From Nephrocerus scutellatus (Eukaryota > Arthropoda > Insecta > Diptera > Pipunculidae), in the NCBI GenBank assembly GCA_947095585.1, contig OX352765.1, positions 26,194,254 to 26,258,253 of the forward strand: a stretch of DNA of 64,000 nt, given 5' to 3'. How positions within the stretch are numbered: position 1 is the stretch's first letter; each line of letters begins with the position of its first letter. The notes under the pieces are model-generated. The model made no database searches. It was not told where the DNA came from and worked only from the letters and a program-made list of their open reading frames with translations. The translations under genes and the position numbers were made by a program. Shown here piece by piece: positions 12,102 through 21,865 of this stretch.

Positions 12102-12794
12102 CTTGTATTCCAATCGTATATCACATATTGTTGAGTTTATTTTTGCAACATATATGGGACTCGAGACGAACAAAAATGGCATGCAATGTACAGAGCCGAC
12201 TGCAGTTAATCCGATCAAAACAATTTTCGCACGTTTGACCGTACACATAGACTGTCGTTTGAGCGGATACATTACGGCGATGAAACGCTCAACAGTGAAT
12301 GCTACAACAAACCATACCGAACAAAAGCTGCACAAATTACTGGCAAATGTAAAGAACTGACAGAAAAACTCCCGATTGTACAGATCGACATCGACAAAAT
12401 TCAACCACTGGACAAACAGTCCAAACAGAAAACACGTATCACTAATGGCCAGCGCTGCCAGATAATGGCTGGACGAGAGTTTCTTCAATTTCGTCTTAAA
12501 GAATACAACAACCGACAGAATGTTTCCTATGCTGCCGGATAATACCAAAATTGGCGTATAGTAAAATGACAAGTAATCTCCAATTACTTCCGCTGTTGAC
12601 AGAATCTTTGAGTACGTTTGCTGCTGGTGACTACTGAAGTCAAGAGTACTGCTGGCGTTTCGATTGAATATTGATGTACTATTGAAATATCCGATGTCGA
12701 CTGTTTGATTAGCGGATATTGACCAGTCATTATAGTCGATGCCACCACTACTACTATCATCACTGCCACCACCGTCAGCTTCGATGCCAAGCAT
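12102..12794 (-). CDS. Class A neuropeptide GPCR, first coding exon (TM1-TM4), CNMamide-receptor-like
   Basis: This 231-codon exon starts at an ATG at 12794 preceded by an in-frame stop (12807-12809) and ends in phase 0 at AAG|GTAGAG. It encodes an extracellular N-terminus with three N-glycosylation sites (N29, N38, N46), TM1 about 75-98 with the G90-N91 pair, TM2 about 110-130 with D119, C145 before TM3, a TM3 end reading ERF (169-171) in place of DRY, TM4 about 188-209 and C224 in the second extracellular loop, the expected disulfide partner of C145. The wording of TM1-TM3 is closest to the insect CNMamide receptor as I remember it; another thyrotropin-releasing-hormone-receptor-like peptide receptor is possible. 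It would act at the plasma membrane of peptide-responsive cells. TM5-TM7 and the C-tail must lie on further exons at lower coordinates. Reading past the donor adds nine unrelated residues and a stop. Confidence 0.75.
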
Positions 12795-13619
12795 TTTATT
12801 TATTTTTTATCTTGCCGTATTTTGCACATAGCAATACACTTAAAGTTGAGCGCAACAACTTTTAAAGGATCCATTGAATTTCCTATTAAACTTTTACACC
12901 ATCAACATTTAACCAGTAGCAAGAATAATAATACAATTATCTAATGTTTTTCGTTCGTTTCGCTCATATTTTTCCGTGTCCGAACCGAGAACCGCCAAAA
13001 AATGCACTGATATGCGATGAATGAAAATTTTGAATTTAAGTCAAGAGTGCGCGACTCGTAAAGGAAAAGCTTTCATCCAGTGCTTTTCGTAGTATTCATT
13101 CAGGACAGGGAGCATCAGGTGCGTGTTACGATTTTATATTAAGCATATAAATTATACATACGAGTAGAAAGGAATACTTTATATCTAAAGTATGCCGGCG
13201 TGTATGTGTAAAAAAGGAGCAGCAACAGGTTCCTCAGAAAGTTCAATTGCGGTGATTGATGCGTGATGCGAACTTTGTGTATTTGTTTGTTTATTAACAG
13301 TGCACTGTTTAACGGCCAAGGTTAAATTTGTTTATTTTAACGCTACAACAACAACACAAAAAGATAGATATCAGATAAAATGAAATAAAAAATGCATACA
13401 TAATATTGGCGCTTTTTTTTCTGTATATTTTACCATGTCATCTGTGTCCTGTTCATTCATACATATCGATTAGACTGAACTGAAATCCCAGTTAATTTTT
13501 TATGAATGGAGATTGCAAATAAAATTCTTTTATGAGAAAATTAACATCAAATATCTTGTAAACAACTCAGCGTTTTTATTTATGAAATATATACATATAT
13601 TTACTTTAGTCTGTCAAGA
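12795..13619. other. 5' flank of the GPCR exon
   Basis: Probably the 5' UTR, an upstream intron or the promoter of the receptor gene on the - strand. I saw no coding sequence, no clear TATA box at a useful position and no repeat boundary. Confidence 0.35.
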
Positions 13620-14003
13620 CTCTTCACATCCAGGAATCTAACCCTAAAAATCCAAGCTGCTGGTATATAAGACAATGGTCATACCAATACTCACATATGA
13701 ATCCAAGACTGGGGTGCCTAGCAAATAGCATTCTGACCTCTTAACCGTCTTCTAGAGAAAAGTCTTACGGAGAATTGTTGGCCTCGAATGTGTGGAAGGA
13801 CGATTCAGGAGACTTTACGGTAGGATTTATGAGAGTCGACAGCGAGGCCGGTCAAGCCTATGCTGGAAAGATGACGTAGACCAGGACGCCCAGAGTTTAG
13901 GGATGCCAAACTGGATGACATCGGCTCGAAACCGGGACGGGAGGAGAGATTTTTTGCGGGATGCTAGGACCGGGCTCCGACTGTGGAGCCAAATATAATG
14001 ATG
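13620..14003 (+). mobile_element. RTE-like LINE, 5'-truncated 3' end
   Basis: Translation follows the last part of the family reverse transcriptase ORF: VMPILTYESKTGVPSK near 13680, LRRIVGLECVEGRFRRLYGRIYE near 13770-13830, and LGMPNWMTSARNRDGRRDFL near 13895-13955. It ends at GGAGCCAAATATAATGATG, like the other copies' GAGCCAAAAATGATGATG tail. A 5' truncation is normal for LINE insertions. Confidence 0.75.
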
Positions 14004-14640
14004 GAAATGTCCTCAAAGAGGAGGGCTTTTTCCCCTTCTATGGTCACTAGCCATGGAAAATCTTCTAGTCGATCTTCACAGATCAGGCTACATCGCCATT
14101 GATTATCCGGACGATTTTTATCAGTGGTAAACACTGCACGCCTATCACTAGTGTCATGCAAGGTGCTTTAGGTTAAATATATCGGTGTCATCCTTGATAA
14201 ATGGCTAAACTGGAATTCTCATATCAAGTCCGCCATCATCAGGAAGACGTCCGCTAGATGCGCTAATAAGCTCCAACTAGAATACGGGTACAATTCAGCT
14301 GACTTTGGGACACCTGAAAATTCTTGACTCAATTCCTGAAAGAGACATGTTCTGCACAATCTCCGATATTATGGTCAGGGAGTATTATTTCGGCAGGATA
14401 TTTGAGGTAGAAATATTGAATAGGGCAAACTGAGGCAATGGTGTTCCTGCCCTGGACGCTAGAGGTCTGGTCTGGTGCACAGATGGATCGAAGATGGAAA
14501 CTGGAGTTGGAGCTGGTGACTTTGCACCCAACACCTAAGTCTTGATACCAATGTCATCAGGGAATTACAGGTAACGGTTCCGAAATCTACGTTCATAGGA
14601 CCTGAGCCCTACTGTGGCGTCAATTGGGCTGCCGCCAGAG
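14004..14640 (+). mobile_element. RNase H-bearing LINE fragment (I/R1/LOA type)
   Basis: Frames on the + strand give LLWSLVMENLLVDL near 14035 (the block after the usual CPQGGVLSP), DYPDDF near 14102 in the place of the YADD box, KYIGVILDKWLNWNSHIKSAI near 14180-14230, and a ribonuclease H start CTDGSKMETGVGAG near 14477. Frameshifts and stops show it is dead. It abuts the tail of the preceding RTE-like LINE directly. Confidence 0.65.
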
Positions 14641-14689
14641 GACAAGTGTGGACAAGTCAACAACTCGAAGCCATTCACGAAATTCCATT

Positions 14690-14870
14690 TCATACCTGTG
14701 TCATGCTGGCTGGGCCAATCTTCTTTAATGATGCTGGCAACGCAGGAACAGTCAACGAAGATCGCTACCAAACATTGTTGACTGACTAATTTTAGGACGT
14801 GAACTTGACTTGAAGCATGTGTGGTTTTACGACAAAAAAACGGTCGAGCGAATGCGTTAACTCTGAAAAC
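14690..14870 (+). pseudogene. Degenerate mariner-type (DD41D-like) transposase fragment
   Basis: The + strand reads AGPIFFNDAGNAGTVNEDRYQTLL and then HVWFYDKK. This lines up with the GPYFFKNEEGRRVTVNGNRY and EMWFQQDGA blocks of the rosa-like transposase at 51632-52753. The second catalytic aspartate is recognisable but its neighbours are not. No terminal repeats found. Confidence 0.5.
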
Positions 14871-15019
14871 AAACTCGTTTACCCCACGTCAAGGCTGATG
14901 TCGTTCCTAAGCATTTTCAGCAAGGGAAGACCGATATTTGGTCCCACAAAAACTCCGCTATCGTCACCAAACAATAGTTAAACTTGATTCTTTCTATATT
15001 CTTTACGTCCATTATAGGG

Positions 15020-15175
15020 ACAGCAGTAAATACTGAAATGGTAAGGCGGCGATTATTAGAAGGCATCCTGAAACCTAGAAGATATGCTCTTGTACCAAGA
15101 CTCACGGTACAACAACTCACGTACATAGGCAACGTCTGCTGGAATTTGCCAGATTTCACCAAAACTGAAGAGATG
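15020..15175 (+). pseudogene. Possible Tc1-like transposase fragment
   Basis: The frame reads INTEMVRRRLLEG..KPRRYALVPRLT, which resembles the second helix-turn-helix and linker of Tc1-type transposases (VRRRL...L.AR..A..P.LT). It lies in a 96-codon open frame (14984-15274) whose ends resemble nothing. Short and weak evidence. Confidence 0.35.
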
Positions 15176-15441
15176 ATGATTGTGGCCGAGTTGTTTTTAG
15201 GGCTGAGTCAAGGTTTTGTTTGCGAAGTCATAGGGTATGGAGATGAAAATAAGTTTTATCTCAAACTTAGTTGAATTTATTCCAAAATTTTAAAGTGCGT
15301 CATTGTTTTTTGCAACTCAGTGTATTATATTGAGGGTCACGTCCTTCGCCTCACATCTCACAAGTCATTAGTTTATTTGTAATTTTTCATCCTATACTAA
15401 TATATTGATATTTGTGTCTGTTTATTTACTTTTGGTTTATA

Positions 15442-15675
15442 AAGGGTGTTTTTTTGGGAGGTTTGTTTTTCCGATAGATGTCGTTTTATTTTATGACAGT
15501 TGTTTTGACAGCTCAAAGTGGCATTTCTACTCAGTATTGTTTGGCAAATCATTATGAAAAAAAAAAAAAAAAAAAAAAAATGACATTTGTGAAAAATAGT
15601 CGTGGTAGCCATATGCCAGAAATTGTGTTTAAATGTTAAATGCCAAAAAATTATCTACCAAATAAAAAAATGGTT
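15442..15675 (+). mobile_element. Deletion derivative of the rosa-like mariner, left copy, poly-A core, right end lost
   Basis: The left terminus AAGGGTGTTTTTTTGGGAGG after a TA matches the 52829 end of the full-length element, followed by 100 bp of matching subterminal DNA. The whole transposase region is replaced by 24 A residues (15557-15580), then the opposite subterminal sequence resumes (TGACATTTGTGAAAAATAG). Homology fades near 15675, so the right terminal repeat is missing. It faces the copy at 15690-16010 head to head. Confidence 0.85.
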
Positions 15676-15689
15676 GACTGTTATATCTA

Positions 15690-15852
15690 ACGGGTGTTTT
15701 TTTAAGAGGTTGCCGATTTTTTTTTTGAATAAAACACATATAAAATTATGAAATGACCAAAATTTTTTTTTATTTGGTAGATAATTTTTTGGCATTTAAC
15801 ATTTAAACACAATTTCTGGCATATGGCTACCACGACTATTTTTCACAAATGT

Positions 15853-15894
<42 letters not shown>

Positions 15895-16010
15895 CATAAT
15901 GATTTGCCAAACAATACTGAGTAGAAATGCCACTTTGAGCTGTCAAAACAACTGTCATAAAATAAAACGACATCTATCGGAAAAACAAACCTCCCAAAAA
16001 AAACACCCGT
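15690..16010 (-). mobile_element. Deletion derivative of the rosa-like mariner, complete 321-bp copy with poly-T core
   Basis: Termini ACGGGTGTTTTTTTAAGAGG and AAAAAACACCCGT are both present and flanked by TA on each side (15688-15689, 16011-16012), as expected for a Tc1/mariner insertion. The roughly 1 kb of transposase between the subterminal blocks of the full-length copy is replaced by 40 T residues (15855-15894). It has no coding potential and could move only with transposase supplied in trans. Confidence 0.88.
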
Positions 16011-16012
16011 TA

Positions 16013-17439
16013 TATGTTTTGATGTCAATTTTTTGCAATTTCAGACTAATCCCCTCCCAACTAGTCCAGTTTGCCCGAATTGGTTTCTAAAAATTACTGA
16101 CTGTGAAATTTTTGTGTGCTTATTTTTGTCTTCCTTTTTTGGGATATTGGAAAATTTGTTGTGTCGATGACCCAAAAACGAGTGGGGAAATGATTTGCTT
16201 GGTGAAAATTCACATTTTTGCCCAAATACAAAAAAAAAATAACGAGAAGGAAGTTATTTTATTTGAATTTTAATTATTCTTGCCATTTACATATATTTTT
16301 AGAAAAAGCGTTAGACTTTTTTTTGGGTTTATGTACAAATGCACGAATATATTTTTGTCATTTCAACGACTTTTGTTAATCCTTGAAGTTTGTGCAAATG
16401 TTCTGTATTAATTATTGATGTCGACCATGACTTAGTACTGGGTTGAGCATTATACTAAATAATGTTGCTACAGTTGGGTATATGAGTTTAAAGAGTCGCG
16501 TAGTAAATAGCTATCTATCTCCAACAGTACACGGTAATCATATGCTACTTTTAAAAGTAAAATTATTACACACGTTTACTGTTTGGCAGCCCAATTACTT
16601 CTTCATTTACATCGACAGCGAATTAACTAACATAACATTCATGTTAAAAAAATAATTCCTGCTTTGCATAGCAAAAGTAAAACTTCTTAAGGACATTTTT
16701 TCAAACTAAGTTTACAATAATTCGTTTTAAAGTTTTTTTTTCAATACCATTTTGCTTCAATACCTTTACTTGCCTGTTTAACTTACAAGTTACTAGCTGT
16801 TTTTAGTTGTCAAACAAAAATTACCATGAAACTTTTCACGATATGGAAATTCCATCTAGAAAGTCTTGTTGATAAGCATATAATGTCCTTGTCGAAAATC
16901 AGGATATGCAGTATGGGTAATGAGATGATTATAAATGTGATTTCGAGTTCTCCTTGTTTACCGCACTAATAATAAGTGTCATAAATGTCGAATCATTGAA
17001 GCGTGCTTTATCTGTTTTTTATCTATATTAGTAAGAACAGTCAACTTGGAATTAGAAATTGGAAATAAAACAAGTAATTCTGATAAACATTTTCTTTTAT
17101 TTGGGCCCTACACATGTCATTGGCTTCATTCCTGTACTCACTGTATTTGCTCGGCACAGATTATGAATTTTTTATTATTATTAATATTCAATAGAATTGT
17201 TCCATTAATCAAAGTCAAATGTCATTGCTTTGACGGTAGTAAAACCCACTTTCGCTGTTATTACAGCAATGAAATGTATTAAAGGAAAATCAGAAGTTGA
17301 GAGCTATTTTTATTTATTTTGTCAATTATAATACTTAATTAATGTCAGTGAATTTTTGTTGATTTGCCATGAAATTTTCTATCTTTTCTAATATATCAAA
17401 TAACGTATGACCAAAGGTGTAAGCGTCTGTGTATGTTTT
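16013..17439. other. AT-rich non-coding DNA
   Basis: No coding motif or repeat structure recognised; several short chance frames only. Confidence 0.45.
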
Positions 17440-18605
17440 AAAAGCTAACAACAGCATGCAGCCTGTTCCTAAAAAAGGCGAAACGTCATCTCTTTCCTCG
17501 TACTGACCCATTGCGCTAACATCTATACGCTCCAAGGTCATGGAAACGATGATCAATCGTAAGCTTTGCAATACACGTGAAATCCTTAGTGACCAGCAGT
17601 ATGGTTTTCGTAAGGCAACGTTCTACAGGTGACCTGATGGCTTATTTCACTGAAAAGTAGAACCAGTCTTTCACAAATTTGGTGAAAGTAAAGTTGGTAC
17701 ACTCGATATATCCAAGGTATTTGACAGAGTCTTTTGTCGAAAATGAATGCCTATGGAGTCTTTTGTCGAATATGAATGCCTATGGAATTAATAACACCCT
17801 GCTCGATTGGACTAGTAACTACCGTTCTGACCGTTCAATATAGGTCGTATTGGACGGATTCAAATCCAATGTTCACCGCATAACGGCCGGTGTTCCTCAA
17901 GGCTCTGTTTTATCTCCGAAACTCTTTCTGATTTTCATCAATGATCTCCTATCCACCTGACGACAGCACTCTTAGCTTTTCATATGACTTCACGCTTTCT
18001 GCACGCCCCTCTTCGTCACAAGTGGAACTTGAACAACAACGTATGTTAAGTACGTTAAATTGTGACCTTGACAGCATAACAAGGTGGGGACTACATAATA
18101 GAGTTGAATTTAACGCTTCTAAAACCCAATGCTGTCTTCTGTCGTCCAAGCGTAATTTATACCCCAACCTTTATCCATGAATGAATCTTGCATCAAAGAA
18201 ACTGAAAAACTCTCAATTCTCGGTATGTGCGTTAACAACAAGCTTCGTTGGAATGACCACATATTTGCCGTTGCGAGATGTTTAGGTTTCCTAAAACGGT
18301 GCAAGATGTACTCCACTCCTTCAGATCTGACTACTATTTACAAGGCGTATATTCGCCCTAAACTTGAATACAACTGTATTGTCTGGGCAGGTGCCCCCAA
18401 TACCACATTGCATCTACTAGACAGAGTTCAAAACCCATTCATTAAGCCTATCTTCAGACGTACTAACCAATTCAGAGATTCCTTCTTTAGCCGCACGATA
18501 GGTATGTGGAATGAATTGCCTGATTCTGTGTTTCCTCATTTGTATGATCTGCAGTCGTTTAAGACACGCGTGCATAGACATTTCATCTTTTCCTCTCCTT
18601 AATTT
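17440..18605 (+). mobile_element. CR1-like LINE, degenerate 3' part of reverse transcriptase ORF
   Basis: Blocks in order, in shifting frames: QPVPKKGE near 17460, DQQYGFRKA near 17595, LDISKVFDRVF near 17705, TAGVPQGSVLSP near 17890, IFINDLLS near 17935, DSTLSFSYDFT near 17965, then an open 141-codon frame (18177-18602) with ILGMCVNNKLRWNDHIF, FLKRCK and IYKAYIRPKLEYNCIVWAGAP. About 50 codons usually found between LLDRVQN and FRDSFFSRTIGMWN are missing. The ORF ends TAA at 18600-18602. Stops in the palm domain make it inactive. Confidence 0.8.
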
Positions 18606-20027
18606 CCGAACGCCCTGCTGTGCTGAGTTTTATAAGGGTGCAAACCCCTTGAGCTTGTGTACATTATAAAAAAAACCATCCATAAAAATTAAAATTTTTC
18701 TTGTAAATTCTGTAATCGGAGATATACATGAATACGAGTATAAAATTTGAAGAGAATTGGGTGCTCGATCACTTCCAATTTTTTTACAAAAAGTGTTGTC
18801 CATCTGAGATACACATGCGTATAAAATTTGAAGAAAATCGGATACATTTTTTAGAATATTTGTATGTCATGGGTACAAAGTTTGAGGAAGTAGGTTGAAA
18901 ATGATCACAAGATTTTATCAACCAGCCAGCCAGCCACGGGCACGCAAAGTTAATATAGAGAATTTAAAAACGGTTACCAACCAACCCAACTCAGCTTGAT
19001 ATAATCTGTCAAGAAACGTAAAATCCATACTTCGAACGATTACTTCTAAGCTGCTTGTGTGCAAGGCAATGGTAGAACTAGTACCGACCCAAGACTTAGG
19101 TATACTTAGTAAAAAAGCCGCCTTTCTGAAAGTCGAATCTCTTTCAGGTCGTCAAAGAACAGTTTGCTCAGAATACGGAGTCTGGTCTCTGCTATGGCCA
19201 GAACAGACATTTGCAAAGAATGAGAGAGAGTGTCCTGGCACATATACGATAGTTATGTCCATGATTTGGCTTATCAAAGTCAGTTTTTCTTGGCACTGTT
19301 TATCATATTTCGAGTTATTAACTGTCGTGCAATATCTTTGATTGTGTATTGGCTGTCTAAGGCGTTACAAACCTCCCTTTTCGCTTAAATCTCAGGCTAA
19401 AAGATGTTAGTAAAGTCAGGTTGCCAGTGTGACTTTGACAGAGATTACGTTTAGTTGAGAAAATACCTGCACCAACTCTATCCTCCTTTTTGAATCCGTT
19501 TTGTTTTTGTCAAATTGCTTCTTTCCGATTTTCAATTTCCGTCAAGAAAGTCGGAGTAGAAGCTCAGTTTGATTTGGTGAATCATATTGCAGTTCCCGTA
19601 CAGTCTGGTGACCAACAACTTCTTAAACAATGAGTCATGCTGAGGAATATTTGATAAATATGTTAGCTAGGTCGTAGGTTTACGAATGTATTTAAGGCAT
19701 CGGTCGGACATGACCGTAAAGCTCCTATGAAGACAGTTGCTGCAGATCTTGCTAGCATTGTAATTTCTGCTCATTGCTGGTCACTAGAATATCGCTTCAT
19801 ATTCATTTAGGATTGGGCGTAGAACAGCTGTGCACCTGAGTAGGACTGATATGCATTCGATAAAGGGTAATCAACGTATTACAAATCATATTTTTAGTTA
19901 GTGTTAGTCTAGCTTGATTAATTTTAAACAAAGAAGGATCACAATTTTAAATCCTTCATTGAAAATGTACACTGTCTTCTAACTAACTAAACTTGCCTTT
20001 TGTTGTTGTTTTTTTTTTTTTCTCTAG
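18606..20027. other. Non-coding DNA between a LINE and the first furry exon seen
   Basis: Contains two related stretches with GTATAAAATTTGAAGA (near 18737 and 18811), probably from an old repeat. I expected the preceding furry exon somewhere upstream but recognised no matching reading frame here. The last 17 bases before 20028 are a strong polypyrimidine tract plus CTCTAG acceptor. Confidence 0.45.
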
Positions 20028-21828
20028 AAGATGAAAAAGTCGGAACTTTGGATATTTTACTTAGTAATGCTTACTGCAGATCACAACGTTTTCTTTCGAA
20101 GCAGATAGCGCAATTGCGGCCTGAGCTGACTATGTCTATGTTTTCAGGTAAGCTTTGTGTGTGTTTCAAACATTTTACTGTTTAGTATGTAAATAAACTA
20201 ATTCCTTCCAAATATTCGCATAGAGATCACTCATCGTTTCCAGACAGCACGGGAGGAAGTTCGAGCTCTCCTTTTGCAGTGTCTGTTGCCTTGGTTGCAG
20301 AACATGGAGTTGGTTGCAACGAGTGTTCCGCCGGCAACACCATTGTCCTATATTATGGTAGGCATATCTTTTGTAAATTGTTTACTCAATTGTTTGCAAG
20401 TACCTACTTTTTTTTATAGTATTTTCCGGATTCTGGAACACGCGGTCGCCGAGAAGGAACAGGATCCTCAGAAGCAACCGAAATGATTTTAAATAATCTT
20501 TTTTACATAACGGTCAAGGTAAGCGGTATTTATTTTCTCAATATCAAGAAATATCAAGAAATTGTTGTATTAATTTGTTTATGTTTGTATAGTATTTAGA
20601 TTTTTAAATTATTGCTGTACAAAAGTAAAATGGCGATGATGATGATGAATAAAATGGGTGTATTCTAATAGCACTGCGACCCATATGAATCTATTGCGCT
20701 TCCCCCCGACTTGTGCTATGGACACAGTGCATGCCCGTCCCTATAGCACCCTCCATTCCAATGGCTCTTAGGAACTTAATGATAAAAAGTGGGTTCAGTA
20801 AATGTCCCGCAGACTCCGAGATTGCGTGGGTTCACATGTGGTCTCGCCTCTGTCGGATCGTTGTTCCGCATTTGTTGAGAAGATCTCAACGGGATCTCCT
20901 CCATTTCTTCACAAAGCCTGCAGATGCTGTCCTTTTCTAATTTTAAAATCTTAAGGTGTCCCGTCAGTCTACAATGTCCTGTTAGGAGCCCCGTAATGAT
21001 TCTTACATTACTTTTACTTAGTCTCAAAATCGAGCGAGACCTCTTTGGGTCATATTTCCTTCGGTTTTCGTAGCCCTGGGAGATTTTCCCATCTTAAGCT
21101 GCCTTACCTATTCTGCGTATCTCTTTCCGCATTATGCGGTACCCTATGCTACATAATGGTTCTGGACCTACAAGCGGGGTTTCTGTCCCTTTTATTAGCA
21201 AGCCGAGAAAGGAACCCTGGGTGACCTACGAGCGTCACCGATCAAGCACGTGTTTAGCCGTGCTGGAAAAATACCTAAAAGTACAATTACGAGCAATTGA
21301 ATGGTGTATACTGTGGGGTGTATGTTTCGTGTGTTTCGAGTAATGTTCTACGTTGAACATTGTAAAGATAGACCCTACCCCAAACCAGTTTTTTTGAACG
21401 TAATGAACCCAGGAATCACAACTTTAAGTATTTGTTACGCATTATAATTTAATTTAATTATGATAATCCGTGTATACCATGCATGGCATGCGAGAATAAA
21501 TTGACACCATCACTTTTATATTTGGTCACACATAACCAATGTACAAAGCCACATAAATTAATCGGATCACTATCAAAGCCAATCAAAATTATTTTCCACG
21601 GGTTCTGACAAAGAGCTTATTGAGTGGCTCAAGACTCTGATGTTAATTGCGGGGAGAATTATCATCGTGCCTCTTTTGATTAGCTCAAGCCGTACCCGAA
21701 ACAATACACACTGGTAAGCAGTCAAAGTGACTGGGTTTTCGTGGTTTTCGCGGTGTATGCTTTGCAAATAGAACACCAAACCGAAAACAAATTTGACAAG
21801 AACAATAAACTGAGAAATTAGTCTGCTT

Positions 21829-21865
<37 letters not shown>

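Noticed and set aside
14984..15274. 96-codon open frame as a host gene
   Set aside because: The only recognisable part looks like a transposase fragment; the rest is featureless.
15397..15612. Frame with a poly-Phe run on the - strand
   Set aside because: Translation of the poly-A core of a mariner deletion derivative.
19057..19341. 94-codon frame considered as the missing upstream furry exon
   Set aside because: No resemblance to Furry, no matching splice phase and no conserved block.
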